The notes beneath the pieces were generated by a model, which was not told where the DNA came from, did no database searches, and saw nothing but the letters and a program-made list of their open reading frames with translations. A stretch of DNA of 64,000 bases from Methanosarcina sp. UBA289 (GTDB lineage Archaea; Halobacteriota; Methanosarcinia; Methanosarcinales; Methanosarcinaceae). Position numbers and translations under genes: made by a program. Location: the NCBI GenBank assembly GCA_002496565.1, contig DAKJ01000018.1, positions 62,001 to 126,000 of the forward strand. Direction: 5' to 3'. Shown piece by piece: positions 7,679 through 16,952 of this stretch. The number at the start of each line of letters is the position of its first letter. Positions within the stretch are counted from its first letter, which is position 1.

Positions 7679-8233
7679 ATGAGCGCTCAGAGTCAAGAGG
7701 AAAGTAAAACTCAAAAAGCTGAAGGTAAGATTGAGGAGGCTGAGGGTCAGGCCACTCAGGGTGTTGGAAAGGCAACAGAAGGTCTTGGGAAGACTGTAGG
7801 TGGCCTTACAGGTGGTATCGGAAAAACTGTGGGAGGCGTCACAGAAGGTGTAGGGAAGACTGTAGAAGGGACCACAGAAGATCTAGGGCAGGCACTACAG
7901 GGAGCCATACAAGACCTCGGAACTGTAATAACGGAGCTTACAGAGAATCTCAAAGAAGTTGTAGAGGGGCTGACGGAGGCTACAGAGAAACTTATAGAAG
8001 AGGTCGAAAAACTTAGAGAGCAGGCTGGTGAGAAAACTAAAGAGTCTGTAGAGCAACTAAAGGGTGAAGGAGAGGAGACTGTAGAAAAGGCCAAAGAGAC
8101 TGCCGGACAAAAAGGCGAAACAGGTGAAAAGGCTCTAAATGACCTTATAAAGAATATCAGGGAAAGTACAGATAAACTGGCAGAAGAAGTTCGGAAGACT
8201 GCCGAGAGGATGAGCCCTAAGAGTAAAAGCTAA
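7679..8233 (+). CDS. Protein of tandem 11-residue repeats (LEA-like/CsbD-like)
   Basis: A 184-residue hydrophilic protein without signal peptide. Residues about 28-115 consist of eight consecutive 11-residue units of the form TVGGVTEGVGK, TVEGTTEDLGQ, ALQGAIQDLGT, VITELTENLKE, which drift towards a charged coiled coil. Hendecad repeats of this kind form amphipathic helices in LEA proteins and lipid-binding proteins. The N-terminal EESKTQKAEGKIEEAEGQ resembles CsbD-type stress proteins. The rest is Lys/Glu-rich. ATG at 7679 follows GGAAGGAGGT. A TTG at 7661 is upstream of that site and is rejected. A role in stress protection or coating hydrophobic surfaces is possible. Its nearness to gas vesicle genes raises a GvpC-like idea that is not established. 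Confidence 0.8.
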   Translation: MSAQSQEESKTQKAEGKIEEAEGQATQGVGKATEGLGKTVGGLTGGIGKTVGGVTEGVGKTVEGTTEDLGQALQGAIQDLGTVITELTENLKEVVEGLTEATEKLIEEVEKLREQAGEKTKESVEQLKGEGEETVEKAKETAGQKGETGEKALNDLIKNIRESTDKLAEEVRKTAERMSPKSKS

Positions 8234-8919
8234 GGTTTAAAGCTTGAGTTGTCAATTTATTAGTAATTTCAGAGAGAAACACAACCCTTAAGCATACTGG
8301 TCGATTAATAATGTTACCCTACAATCAATATTTTGAGAACGAGGTTGCTTATTCCCAACCTCGGGCTATATATTTTGACTATAAAACTGAGAATCAACTG
8401 TTTTAATCAAGAATTCATCCAGACGATACTGTCCTGATAACAATAAGGATTTCAAAAGCATCCTAAGGATTATGTGCTCCACTGATTGTCTGTAATTGAG
8501 ACTAAGGGACACAGTTTTGAGTTTTGAGATTAATTTTATACGCGCTATTCAATACTTTTAAGGAAATTTTTCATTTTTAATAATAGAAAGTTGCAAAGCA
8601 GTCAGTGAAAGCTTTGGTATTAAAATTAAACAAATAGTATTTTAGATGTAGAAGAGATAATCAATGCATATCAATTTAACTTTACCATAAATCCTATAAG
8701 GCCAGATACTCTTTTTCAAAAATGTTATTATGCAAAGTTTATAAGAGGAAACTTATTATTATAATATATAGAATATTAAACTGGGGATCACGGCAAGTAG
8801 CGCCGAGAATTCTCAGGATTTTTCTGCTTGTATCTACTGAAAGATACCTGAGCTGAGACATTCAATAGATTAATAAAAAACATTGAATTGAATAAGAAAT
8901 ATTGAATTGGGGGAACAAA
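8234..8919. other. Intergenic spacer
   Basis: AT-rich, no supportable gene in either strand. The last bases carry the leader of the CsbD-like gene. Confidence 0.4.
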
Positions 8920-9099
8920 ATGAAATCAAGTACAGACGATGAAGTTAAAGGTAAGTACCACAAAGCAAAAGGAGAGGTTAAAGAAACTGTAGGAGAAATA
9001 ACAGGAGATCGTGATCTGGAAGCCGAAGGTAGTGCTGAAAAGACAGAAGGCAAGATACAAGAAAAGAAAGGTCAGGTCAAAAAAGTATTTGGAAAATAA
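8920..9099 (+). CDS. CsbD-like (UPF0337) stress protein
   Basis: A 59-residue, highly charged protein matching the CsbD/UPF0337 family: DDEVKGKYHKAKGEVKETVG, then EGSAEKTEGKIQEKKGQVKK. These are general-stress small proteins of unknown molecular function. ATG at 8920 follows GGGGG; a TTG 18 bases upstream precedes that site and is rejected. A partial, broken copy of its second half lies 130 bases downstream. It may act with the hendecad protein just upstream, with which it shares composition. Confidence 0.85.
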   Translation: MKSSTDDEVKGKYHKAKGEVKETVGEITGDRDLEAEGSAEKTEGKIQEKKGQVKKVFGK

Positions 9100-9230
9100 A
9101 TACTCGTGCGTTATGCGGCTGTATCTGATATGATATGCCGCTACATCCAGTCATAATGCCAAGAGTATCTTAGATTCAGCGTGTTGATTTAGAAACAGCT
9201 TTAAAATAAGACTTAGTAGAAGTCCTTTAA

Positions 9231-9299
9231 GAAGCTGAAGTTAGTGCTGAAAAGACACAAGGTAAGATACAAGAGAGTTGGAACTTTAAAGGTAGATAG
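9231..9299 (+). pseudogene. Partial duplicate of the CsbD-like gene
   Basis: The frame reads EAEVSAEKTQGKIQESWNFK and stops at 9297-9299. It matches the second half of the CsbD-like protein just upstream (EAEGSAEKTEGKIQEKKGQV), with clear nucleotide similarity and no start codon of its own. It looks like a decayed tandem duplication. Confidence 0.65.
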
Positions 9300-9496
9300 T
9301 ACAACTTTTTAGTACAAATTTTTACAAAATATCAGTAACTCGGGGGGTAATATGCAGCTATAAAATTAAAGCTGCTTATTTATCTTATACAGGCACAAAA
9401 AATCAAAACAAACAACTTGAAGTACAAAAATCAAACGAAATAACTTCTGTCCTAATATTTTATAATTTATTTTGCTGGCTGGGAACTGTATACTTT

Positions 9497-9712
9497 TCAA
9501 ACTGTATACTTTTCAATATTTCTATTGGCACATTGTTTCCAGAAGAGAAGCGGTTTTACGGTTAAACCCTGCCTGATAACCGCCAAGTAATCTCTGAAGG
9601 GAATATAACAGAGGACCGATAAGTCATAGGTCTTAGGAACTTTTTTTAGATCTACAGTTATTTCGTATGGAGCATCATTGACTCTTACGTGCCCTATGAT
9701 ATCTCTTTTCAA
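9497..9712 (-). CDS. Hypothetical short protein or gene fragment
   Basis: A 71-codon frame from a TTG at 9712. It has normal-looking composition (VRVNDAPYEITVDLKKVPKT, then YIPFRDYLAVIRQG) but no ribosome binding site. I do not recognise it. The frame is open a few codons further upstream with no better start, so it may be the C-terminal remnant of a lost gene. No membrane segment or metal motif is visible. Confidence 0.3.
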   Translation of the reverse strand: MKRDIIGHVRVNDAPYEITVDLKKVPKTYDLSVLCYIPFRDYLAVIRQGLTVKPLLFWKQCANRNIEKYTV

Positions 9713-10036
9713 GTCGCAAGCTTTTAAAAATCAAATATATTGTTAACTGGAAAGTAAAAATACTATGGTCTACTTATTGAAGCAAAGTTTCAGAGAGCCA
9801 CGAGTAAACACGGAGGTCTTCCTGAAATACTTGGGTTACCAAGAAAAGATATATGTAATTTGTATAATAAATGGAGCTTTGCAAAATAGGACATAATATT
9901 ATAAAATAATAAGTATATTAAGCAATAAGTATAAAAAACAGATATTATATCCTGTATTGCCAAAGGAAACATATCAGAATAAAATAATAACTGAGGGATT
10001 ATATTATTCGAAAACATCCACTTTCTGGACACTACT

Positions 10037-11488
10037 TTGAGAGACGGTGAACAAACACCTGGCGTTGCCCTGACAAAGGACAAAAAGCTCTTAATTGCAA
10101 GAGCTCTTGATGAGATGGGAGTATCGGTAATTGAGGCAGGCTCTGCAATCACTTCCGAAGGTGAAAGGGAATCTATCAAAACTATTGCAAATGCAGGGCT
10201 TGATGCCGAAATCTGCAGCTACTGCAGGATTGTAAAGTCCGACGTTGACCATGCTCTGAAATGTGACGTTGATTCTATCCACCTAGTAGCACCTGTTTCG
10301 GATCTTCATATAAGGACAAAAATCAAAAAAGATCGAGATACAGTACGGCAGATCGCAGCCGAAGTAACAGAGTATGCCAAGGATCACGGTCTGATTGTAG
10401 AACTTAGCGGAGAAGATGCTTCACGTGCAGACCCTGAGTTCCTAAAGGCTATCTACGCCGACGGAATAGCTGCAGGCGCTGACAGGTTATGTTTCTGCGA
10501 TACAGTAGGCCTTCTGGTACCTGAAAAGACAACAGAGATTTTCCGTGACCTGTCTTCTTCCCTAAAAGCCCCTATTAGTATTCACTGCCACAACGATTTC
10601 GGTCTTGCAACTGCAAACACGGTTGCTGCCCTTGCAGCAGGGGCAAAGCAGGCCCATGTAACTATAAATGGGTTAGGAGAAAGGGCTGGAAACGCATCCC
10701 TTGAAGAAGTAGTAATGAGCCTGGAATGGCTCTATAAATACGATACTGGCATCAAACATGAAATGATCTACCGGACTTCAAGGCTTGTAAGCCGGCTTAC
10801 AGGCATTCCTGTATCACCCAATAAGGCCCTTGTAGGTGGAAATGCGTTCACTCATGAAGCAGGTATTCACGTTCATGGTCTTCTGGCCGATAAGGCAACC
10901 TACGAGCCTATGAGTCCCGAATACATCGGAAGGCAACGCCAGATCGTGCTTGGAAAACATGCAGGACGTAGCTCTATTACTCTTGCATTAAAGGAAATGG
11001 GGCTTGAGGCTGATGATGTCCAGACCGAGGAAATATTCAACCGGGTCAAGCAGATGGGTGACCAGGGAAAGCATGTAACTGATGCTGACCTACAGACTAT
11101 TGCGGAAAATGTACTTGATATATATAAAGAGCCCTTGGTAAAACTGGAAGAGTTTACTATCGTATCCGGAAACCGGGTGACTCCAACGGCATCGATAAAA
11201 CTCAATGTAAAAGACAAAGATATAGTACAGGCAGGAATCGGAAACGGGCCTGTAGATGCTGTAATCAATGCAATCCGTAGAGCTGTAAGTTCCTGTGCGG
11301 AAGATATTATCCTTGAAGAATATCATGTAGACTCGATCACCGGCGGAACCGATGCCCTTGTTGAAGTAAGGGTAAAACTTTCCAAGGATGGAAAGGTAGT
11401 CACCGCAAGCGGAGCAAGGACGGACATTATTATGGCTTCCGTAGAAGCTGTAATGAACGGCATGAACCGTCTTATCCGAGACGAATGA
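10037..11488 (+). CDS. leuA: 2-isopropylmalate synthase / (R)-citramalate synthase family
   Basis: Condenses acetyl-CoA with a 2-oxoacid: 2-oxoisovalerate for leucine, or pyruvate for the citramalate route to isoleucine. The TIM barrel carries DTTLRDGEQTPG at its start, the HCHNDFG metal site and the GLGERAGNASLEEV signature. Residues about 360-480 are a LeuA dimer regulatory domain (TASIKLNV, then SITGGTDALVEVRV). The listed TTG is the only ordinary start codon, but it falls inside the conserved DTTLRDGEQ motif. The frame is open from 9995, so the true start is probably upstream at a rare codon (ATT 9998 or ATA 10001) after TGAGGG. Upstream of ilvBNC. LeuA versus CimA specificity cannot be settled here. 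Confidence 0.88.
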   Translation: MRDGEQTPGVALTKDKKLLIARALDEMGVSVIEAGSAITSEGERESIKTIANAGLDAEICSYCRIVKSDVDHALKCDVDSIHLVAPVSDLHIRTKIKKDRDTVRQIAAEVTEYAKDHGLIVELSGEDASRADPEFLKAIYADGIAAGADRLCFCDTVGLLVPEKTTEIFRDLSSSLKAPISIHCHNDFGLATANTVAALAAGAKQAHVTINGLGERAGNASLEEVVMSLEWLYKYDTGIKHEMIYRTSRLVSRLTGIPVSPNKALVGGNAFTHEAGIHVHGLLADKATYEPMSPEYIGRQRQIVLGKHAGRSSITLALKEMGLEADDVQTEEIFNRVKQMGDQGKHVTDADLQTIAENVLDIYKEPLVKLEEFTIVSGNRVTPTASIKLNVKDKDIVQAGIGNGPVDAVINAIRRAVSSCAEDIILEEYHVDSITGGTDALVEVRVKLSKDGKVVTASGARTDIIMASVEAVMNGMNRLIRDE

Positions 11489-11778
11489 TTCCAGAAAGAA
11501 TAAATATAAAAATTTCTCAGGGGGCTTCTCTGCCCTCTCTCCTTTTTCCTGCTGGAAAGATTTTCGGATCACATACTGTTTATGTTTCTGGGGTCAGGAG
11601 AAAACCTTATCCATAAATAACATGATCGATTATGAAAATATTTGCAAAATTAACAACGAAAAATTGAGAGTGTGAGAGATAAAATATTTCTGATAAAGAC
11701 ACCCATACTGGAGATGTACTTATCTTCAGGTGAGTATCCAGTTAAATCCCATTTCAATAAATAAAAAGGAGTTAAATA

Positions 11779-13545
11779 ATGACAACCGGGTCAACAGAAA
11801 AAGTTAATGGCGCAAGGGCTCTGATAAAGTGCCTGGAAGAAGAAGGGGTTGACACCATCTTCGGATATCCAGGAGGGCAGATCATTCCCTTCTATAACGA
11901 ACTTTATGATTCGAATCTGCGCCATATACTTGTGCGCCACGAACAGGCAGCAGCTCATGCTGCGGACGGGTACGCCCGTGCTACTGGAAAGACCGGGGTC
12001 TGCGTTTCCACCTCAGGTCCCGGAGCAACCAACCTGGTAACAGGTATTGCTACCGCATACATGGACTCAGTACCTATTGTAGCCTTAACAGGGCAGGTTC
12101 CGACGTTCCTTATAGGTAACGATGCTTTCCAGGAAGCCGATATTAAGGGAATTACCCAGCCCATTACCAAGCACAACTACCTCGTACAGGATGTAAACGA
12201 ACTCCCGAGAATTGTAAAAGAAGCCTTCCACATCGCCTCTACCGGAAGGCCTGGCCCGGTATTAATTGACCTTCCAAAGGATGTACAGAACGCGGAGATT
12301 GACTTTTACTATCCTGACAAAGTAGAGCTTAGAGGGTATAAGCCAACTTACAAAGGCAATATCCAGCAAATCAAACGAGCCGCTGAAGAAATCTCAAAGT
12401 CCTGCATGCCTATTATTTACGCAGGCGGCGGCGTGATAAGTTCTAATGCCAGCGCCGAGCTTGTAGAACTGGCCGAGACAATTAATGCTCCGGTTACGAC
12501 TACCCTTCTGGGAATAGGTGCAATTCCGACAGAACATCCTCTATATGTCGGGATGCTTGGTATGCATGGGAGCAAATATGCAAATTATGCCATTCAGGAA
12601 TCCGATCTTATTATTGCCGTAGGTGCAAGGTTCGATGATCGTGTGACCGGAAAACTCGAATCCTTTGCTCCCAACGCCAGGGTTATCCATATCGATGTCG
12701 ACCCTGCAGAGATTTCCAAGAACGTAAAGGTTCAGATTCCAATTGTCGGGGACGCAAAACAGGTGCTCAAATCCCTGAATAGATATATCAAGCGCTGCAA
12801 TTCAGGAGCATGGATTGAAAAGATAAAACAGTGGAAGAAGGAATATCCACTTACCTATAAACAGATGTCACCTGATGTTATAATGCCTCAGTTTGTCGTC
12901 GAGCAAATCTCTGAAGCCTGCAAGGATGCAATCATAGTTACTGAGGTTGGGCAGCACCAGATGTGGGCAGCTCAATTCTTCAAATATAAAAAACCCCGCA
13001 CATTCATCACATCAGGCGGGCTTGGCACGATGGGCTACGGTTTCCCTGCAGCCATAGGAGCAAAAGTCGGCAGGCCGGATAAAACGGTTGTTAACATTGC
13101 AGGCGATGGCTCTTTCCAGATGAACTCTCAGGAACTTGCAACTGCAGTCCAGAATGATATTCCAGTTGTTTCCGTGATCCTGAATAACGGTTATCTAGGT
13201 ATGGTCAGACAGTGGCAGGAATTGTTCTACGACAGAAGATATTCCCATACATTTATTAAGGGCAGTGTAGATTTCGTGAAACTTGCCGAAGCCTACGGAG
13301 CTCTTGGACTGCGTGCGGAAAGGCCGTCCGAAGTAAGGCCTGCAATCGAGGAGGCTGTCAATTCGGGTAGACCTGCTGTCGTTGAAGTGATTGTTGAATG
13401 TGAGGCAAATGTTTATCCTATGGTGCCGGCAGGTGCTGCAATCAACGAAATCCTTGATATGGAAGAGCATGCAGACACTCCCTGCGCTATGCCTGATCTG
13501 CGTAAGGCAACGGCTGATAGAGTTCTCGACCTGGAGGAGCAATAA
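11779..13545 (+). CDS. ilvB: Acetolactate synthase large (catalytic) subunit
   Basis: A 588-residue thiamine diphosphate enzyme that joins two pyruvates to acetolactate, or pyruvate with 2-oxobutyrate, the first common step to valine, leucine and isoleucine. Conserved parts in order: GYPGGQIIPFYNEL with the catalytic Glu in RHEQAAAHAADGYAR, the central FAD-type domain (GARFDDRVTGKL), and the ThDP/Mg site GDGSFQMNSQELATA with VSVILNNGYLGMVRQWQ. ATG follows AAAAAGGAG. Its TAA overlaps the ilvN ATG by one base. The C-terminal tail of about 25 residues is acidic. Confidence 0.97.
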   Translation: MTTGSTEKVNGARALIKCLEEEGVDTIFGYPGGQIIPFYNELYDSNLRHILVRHEQAAAHAADGYARATGKTGVCVSTSGPGATNLVTGIATAYMDSVPIVALTGQVPTFLIGNDAFQEADIKGITQPITKHNYLVQDVNELPRIVKEAFHIASTGRPGPVLIDLPKDVQNAEIDFYYPDKVELRGYKPTYKGNIQQIKRAAEEISKSCMPIIYAGGGVISSNASAELVELAETINAPVTTTLLGIGAIPTEHPLYVGMLGMHGSKYANYAIQESDLIIAVGARFDDRVTGKLESFAPNARVIHIDVDPAEISKNVKVQIPIVGDAKQVLKSLNRYIKRCNSGAWIEKIKQWKKEYPLTYKQMSPDVIMPQFVVEQISEACKDAIIVTEVGQHQMWAAQFFKYKKPRTFITSGGLGTMGYGFPAAIGAKVGRPDKTVVNIAGDGSFQMNSQELATAVQNDIPVVSVILNNGYLGMVRQWQELFYDRRYSHTFIKGSVDFVKLAEAYGALGLRAERPSEVRPAIEEAVNSGRPAVVEVIVECEANVYPMVPAGAAINEILDMEEHADTPCAMPDLRKATADRVLDLEEQ

Positions 13546-14030
13546 TGAAACATACGCTTGCAGTCCTTGTGGAAAATAAGTCTGGAGTTCTCTCAAGGGT
13601 GGCTTCGCTCTTTTCAAGGCGCGGATATAATATCGACAGCCTGGCTGTAGGAGTCACTGAAGATCCCAAAACCTCCAGAATGACTATAGTAGTCGATGGA
13701 GATGACCATGTGCTCGAACAGGTTACAAAGCAGCTTAACAAGCTAGTTGATGTAATCAAAGTTTCGGACATTGGAGGAGATGAAGCTGTAGAGAGAGAGC
13801 TCGCACTCATAAAAGTTACAGCTGATGTGAACGCAAGAACCGAGATCATCCAAATTGCAGATATTTTCAGGGCAAGGATAGTGGATGTAGCTCCCAAATC
13901 CATGACTATCGAAGTAACCGGGGATGAAGCCAAAATTCAGGCAATTGAAAAACTCCTCAGGCAGTTCGGAATTAAGGAAATGGTCCGAACGGGTAAGATT
14001 GCCCTGGTGCGAGGACCAAAGAAGGTTTAA
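13545..14030 (+). CDS. ilvN: Acetolactate synthase small (regulatory) subunit
   Basis: A 161-residue regulatory subunit. An N-terminal ACT domain (HTLAVLVENKSGVLSRVASL, then RRGYNIDSLAVG) is the usual valine-binding feedback site. The C-terminal half (ALIKVTADVNARTEIIQIAD, then GDEAKIQAIEKLL) stimulates the catalytic subunit. It starts within the ilvB stop (TAATG), so it is translationally coupled and made in step with IlvB. Confidence 0.97.
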   Translation: MKHTLAVLVENKSGVLSRVASLFSRRGYNIDSLAVGVTEDPKTSRMTIVVDGDDHVLEQVTKQLNKLVDVIKVSDIGGDEAVERELALIKVTADVNARTEIIQIADIFRARIVDVAPKSMTIEVTGDEAKIQAIEKLLRQFGIKEMVRTGKIALVRGPKKV

Positions 14031-14313
14031 ATAATAAGGGACAGGTAAAGAAAAGTAGCTGCTTAATTATTTTTTACAGATTGGGGTAGCCGGAAGCGTT
14101 TTAAAACCCTCGAAGCTTCATTAAAAGTAGGCCTGAGTTTCAAGCATCTGCTGGAACTTCAAAAGCTGCCCCTATCCGAAGAAAGCAACTTTCTGAGAAT
14201 CGATATAAAGCAACTTAATTCTCAGGGAAGTGAACGGATTTCATAATAATGTGCTTCCCGAAAAAGATAAGGGGCTTTGCTCAAAACTGAAGAATTCATC
14301 AGGAGAATCAAAC

Positions 14314-15321
14314 ATGGCAACTATAATTTATGATAACGAGACTACTTTTGATGCACTTAAGGACAAAACTATCGCAATAATGGGCTATGGAAGCCAGGGT
14401 CACGCTCACGCCCGCAACCTCCATGAGTCCGGGCTCAATGTTGTTGTTGGGCTTAGAAACGGCAGTTCAAGCTGGGCAAAAGCCGAAGGTGACGGCCTGA
14501 AAGTTATGACCGTAGCAGAAGCTGCAAAAGCTGCAGATGTTATCATGGTCCTTCTTCCGGACGAAAAACAGGCCTCGGTCTATTACTCTGAAATTGAGCC
14601 AAATCTGGAAGCCGGCAACGCACTTGCTTTCGCACATGGTTTTAATATTCACTATAGCCAGATTGTCCCCCCAAAGAATGTTGATGTTTTCATGGCTGCT
14701 CCCAAGGGCCCTGGTCACATTGTAAGAAGAACCTATACCGAAGGCATCGGAGTGCCAGCTTTGATTGCAGTCTACCAGGACGCAACCGGAAATGCCAGAG
14801 ACATTGCTCTTTCTTATGCCAAAGGAATCGGTGCAACCAGGGCAGGTGTCTATGAAACCACCTTCCGTGAGGAAACCGAAACCGACCTTTTCGGAGAACA
14901 GGTTGACCTGTGCGGAGGAATCTCGTCCCTTATCAAGACCGCCTTTGAGGTGCTTGTTGAGGCAGGATACCAGCCTGAGATGGCCTATTTCGAGACCTGC
15001 CACGAAGTTAAACTCATTGTTGACCTTATCTATGAAGGCGGGCTTGAGAGAATGTGGCATTCGGTTTCTAACACCGCAGAATACGGAGGTATGACCGTTG
15101 GCCCCAGGATCATTAACGAGGAGTCCCGTGAAGCCATGTACGAAGCTCTAGCAAGAATCCAGAACGGCGAATTTGCCAAGGAATTCGTGCTCGAAGGCAT
15201 GGTTAACCATCCTGTACTCAAAGCCATGGAACGCCAGGAAAAGGAACACCAGCTTGAGGTTGTCGGAAAGCAGATCCGTGCAAACATCCCCTGGCTCAAC
15301 AAGAAGATCGATGACGACTGA
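14314..15321 (+). CDS. ilvC: Ketol-acid reductoisomerase
   Basis: A 335-residue class I enzyme that isomerises and reduces acetolactate with NAD(P)H and Mg2+. The Rossmann motif is GYGSQGHAHARNLHESG, followed by the LLPDEKQ region, the AAPKGPGH loop, and the C-terminal knotted domain with metal ligands in ETDLFGEQVDLCGG and CHEVKLIVDLIYEGG. ATG at 14314 has AGGAG nine bases upstream; a start at 14230 would add 28 residues unlike the family and is rejected. It lies 283 bases after ilvN. A short open frame in that gap has no start codon. Confidence 0.96.
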   Translation: MATIIYDNETTFDALKDKTIAIMGYGSQGHAHARNLHESGLNVVVGLRNGSSSWAKAEGDGLKVMTVAEAAKAADVIMVLLPDEKQASVYYSEIEPNLEAGNALAFAHGFNIHYSQIVPPKNVDVFMAAPKGPGHIVRRTYTEGIGVPALIAVYQDATGNARDIALSYAKGIGATRAGVYETTFREETETDLFGEQVDLCGGISSLIKTAFEVLVEAGYQPEMAYFETCHEVKLIVDLIYEGGLERMWHSVSNTAEYGGMTVGPRIINEESREAMYEALARIQNGEFAKEFVLEGMVNHPVLKAMERQEKEHQLEVVGKQIRANIPWLNKKIDDD

Positions 15322-15419
15322 TCACGACTGATCTATTCTGTAATTTATTCTATAATTGACAGCCTGCATAGAGAAAGTTCATTAAGCTAGAAATAGAAAA
15401 TCAATCCGGAGGAGAATTA

Positions 15420-15962
15420 ATGCCAGTAACAGGGGAAACCAAAGTCATTGACACTATCCTTAACAGACGAAGCGTCCGGGAGTTTACGGACAAACCTGTT
15501 AGCAAGGAAGATATCAACATGATCCTGAACGCAGGGCACTGGGCTCCTTCCGGGTTGAACAACCAGCCCTGGCGTTTCATTGTTATCCGGGATCGGGAGA
15601 CTATCCAGAAACTCTCGAAATGTACGCATTATTCCGGTATTGTGGCAGGGGCGCCTCTGCTTATTGCTACTTTTCTTGACAATGAAACCTCTTACAACAG
15701 GACAAAAGATGTCGAGGCAATAGGAGCTGCAATCCAGAATATGCTCCTTACTTGCTGCGAACTGGGCCTTGGCGGAGTATGGCTTGGAGAAATCCTGAAT
15801 CAAAAAGAAGAGGTCAATTCCATTCTGGGATGCCCTCCAGATCTTGAGCTAATGGCCGCTCTCGCAATAGGAGAACCAGTTCCAAAGGAAAGGACCTCAA
15901 CACGCAGGGCTCTTTCCGAAATAGTATATGATGAAAAGTACGGCCAGAAGTGGCAAGAGTAA
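15420..15962 (+). CDS. Nitroreductase family FMN protein
   Basis: A 180-residue protein with the nitroreductase fold: NRRSVREFTDKPVSKEDINM at the FMN-binding N-terminus, then GHWAPSGLNNQPWRFIVIRD, then a dimer helix (AIGAAIQNMLLTCCELGLGG) and the ALAIGEPVP FMN site. Members use NAD(P)H or F420H2 to reduce nitro, quinone or related compounds. The substrate is unknown. ATG follows GGAGGAG. It shares direction with ilvC but is about 100 bases away and need not belong to the pathway. Confidence 0.85.
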   Translation: MPVTGETKVIDTILNRRSVREFTDKPVSKEDINMILNAGHWAPSGLNNQPWRFIVIRDRETIQKLSKCTHYSGIVAGAPLLIATFLDNETSYNRTKDVEAIGAAIQNMLLTCCELGLGGVWLGEILNQKEEVNSILGCPPDLELMAALAIGEPVPKERTSTRRALSEIVYDEKYGQKWQE

Positions 15963-16019
15963 AACTATCCTGGAAATTCCAGGCTAAGTTTTCTTTTAAC
16001 CCGTTCCTATGTAATTTGA

Positions 16020-16064
16020 GGATATTCCAGTTAAAGGATATTCCAGTTAAAGGATATTCCAGTT
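16020..16064. repeat. Tandem 16-bp repeat upstream of tRNA-Arg
   Basis: The unit GGATATTCCAGTTAAA is present at 16020-16035 and 16036-16051, with a partial third copy at 16052-16064. It sits between the nitroreductase gene and a TATA-like TTATAAGC element ahead of the tRNA gene. Confidence 0.7.
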
Positions 16065-16165
16065 TCGTTAAGGATTAAGTTTATAAGCTATTTAGCACTA
16101 TAACCAGCCAGTTAGCTGATTACAGTTTTATCTGTCAGCAAATCGGTCATAGTTTTTTCACTAAA

Positions 16166-16237
16166 AGGTCTGTAGTGTAGAGGATATCACTGGAGCCTCC
16201 GGAGCTCCGAACCTGGGTTCGATTCCCAGCAGACCTG
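16166..16237 (+). tRNA. tRNA-Arg (anticodon CCG)
   Basis: A full cloverleaf can be drawn. The acceptor stem AGGTCTG pairs with CAGACCT, T8 follows, and the D arm begins GTGT. The anticodon stem GGAGC/GCTCC encloses the loop CTCCGGA with anticodon CCG. The variable loop is 4 bases. The T arm is CTGGG-TTCGATT-CCCAG, with discriminator G and no encoded CCA. There is no intron. A run of T follows. It reads CGG arginine codons. Confidence 0.95.
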
Positions 16238-16361
16238 TTTTTAAAAATTGGTTCAAGATTCGGTTTATTTTTTTATACTATTTGTCAGACAGAAAGTATA
16301 AAATATGAAATAAAGAGAATGCCTGAAATAAAGAGAATATAAGTTTTGAGGGGGTAACTTA

Positions 16362-16541
16362 ATGGCTAGAGGATTAAATCGTCGCTTTCTGCGTGCTGGA
16401 AGAAGGATATCTTTAGTTCAGTTAATTCTCATAGCGATAATACTGTACTTTTTGCTGAGGATTCTTTTGCCTCTTATTTGGACTCTCATTTTAATCATTG
16501 TATTAATCTTACTATTAAAGGTAGTGCTGGAAAATTTTTAA
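16362..16541 (+). CDS. Small membrane protein (59 residues)
   Basis: ATG follows GAGGGGG at ideal spacing. The N-terminus is basic (MARGLNRRFLRAGRR) and is followed by about 40 residues that are almost all hydrophobic, either two short or one long membrane segment with a Pro near the middle (LRILLPLIWTLI). I do not recognise the family. The positive N-terminus suggests it stays inside the cell. Confidence 0.65.
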   Translation: MARGLNRRFLRAGRRISLVQLILIAIILYFLLRILLPLIWTLILIIVLILLLKVVLENF

Positions 16542-16952
16542 TTAACTGTTGATGCATTTTAGATATTTCTGAACTTCTGGATGTTGAAACGTTTTATTTA
16601 GAAACAGAAGTAAATTAGTACACTAATTTGACAGATCCTGTTAATTGGTACAGTATTTTCTTACAAAAAACACATTGCATTGACACATTACATTGTGGTA
16701 AAATGAACTATGTCAAAATTAATAAACACAAGAGTATATTTGAATTGTATGAAGAAAACAGAAGCCTGAAGCCCATTTATACATTATAAAATGTATGCTT
16801 TTGTCAAATTAAGGTTAGTAACTATACACTGAATAGTTACGTTACTTTAACCATTAGTTTTTAAGTCTTTAGGTGCAAATCCTAGTCCATTAGAAAATTT
16901 TTATTTTAGTTGCACGACCTCGAATTCTATCAAAAAAAGAGAATCCAAATAA
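16542..16952. other. Intergenic spacer
   Basis: AT-rich spacer between a plus-strand and a minus-strand gene. It holds repeated ACATT-type stretches but no gene or clear terminator I can support. Confidence 0.35.

Noticed and set aside
7756..8094. Ser/Pro-rich frame on the minus strand of the repeat protein
   Set aside because: It is the antisense reading of the hendecad repeats; its low-complexity composition reflects the repeat DNA and it has no ribosome binding site.
14068..14245. Open frame of about 55 codons between ilvN and ilvC (SRKRFKTLEASLKVGLSFKH...)
   Set aside because: It has no ATG, GTG or TTG start and no ribosome binding site, so I do not call it a gene.
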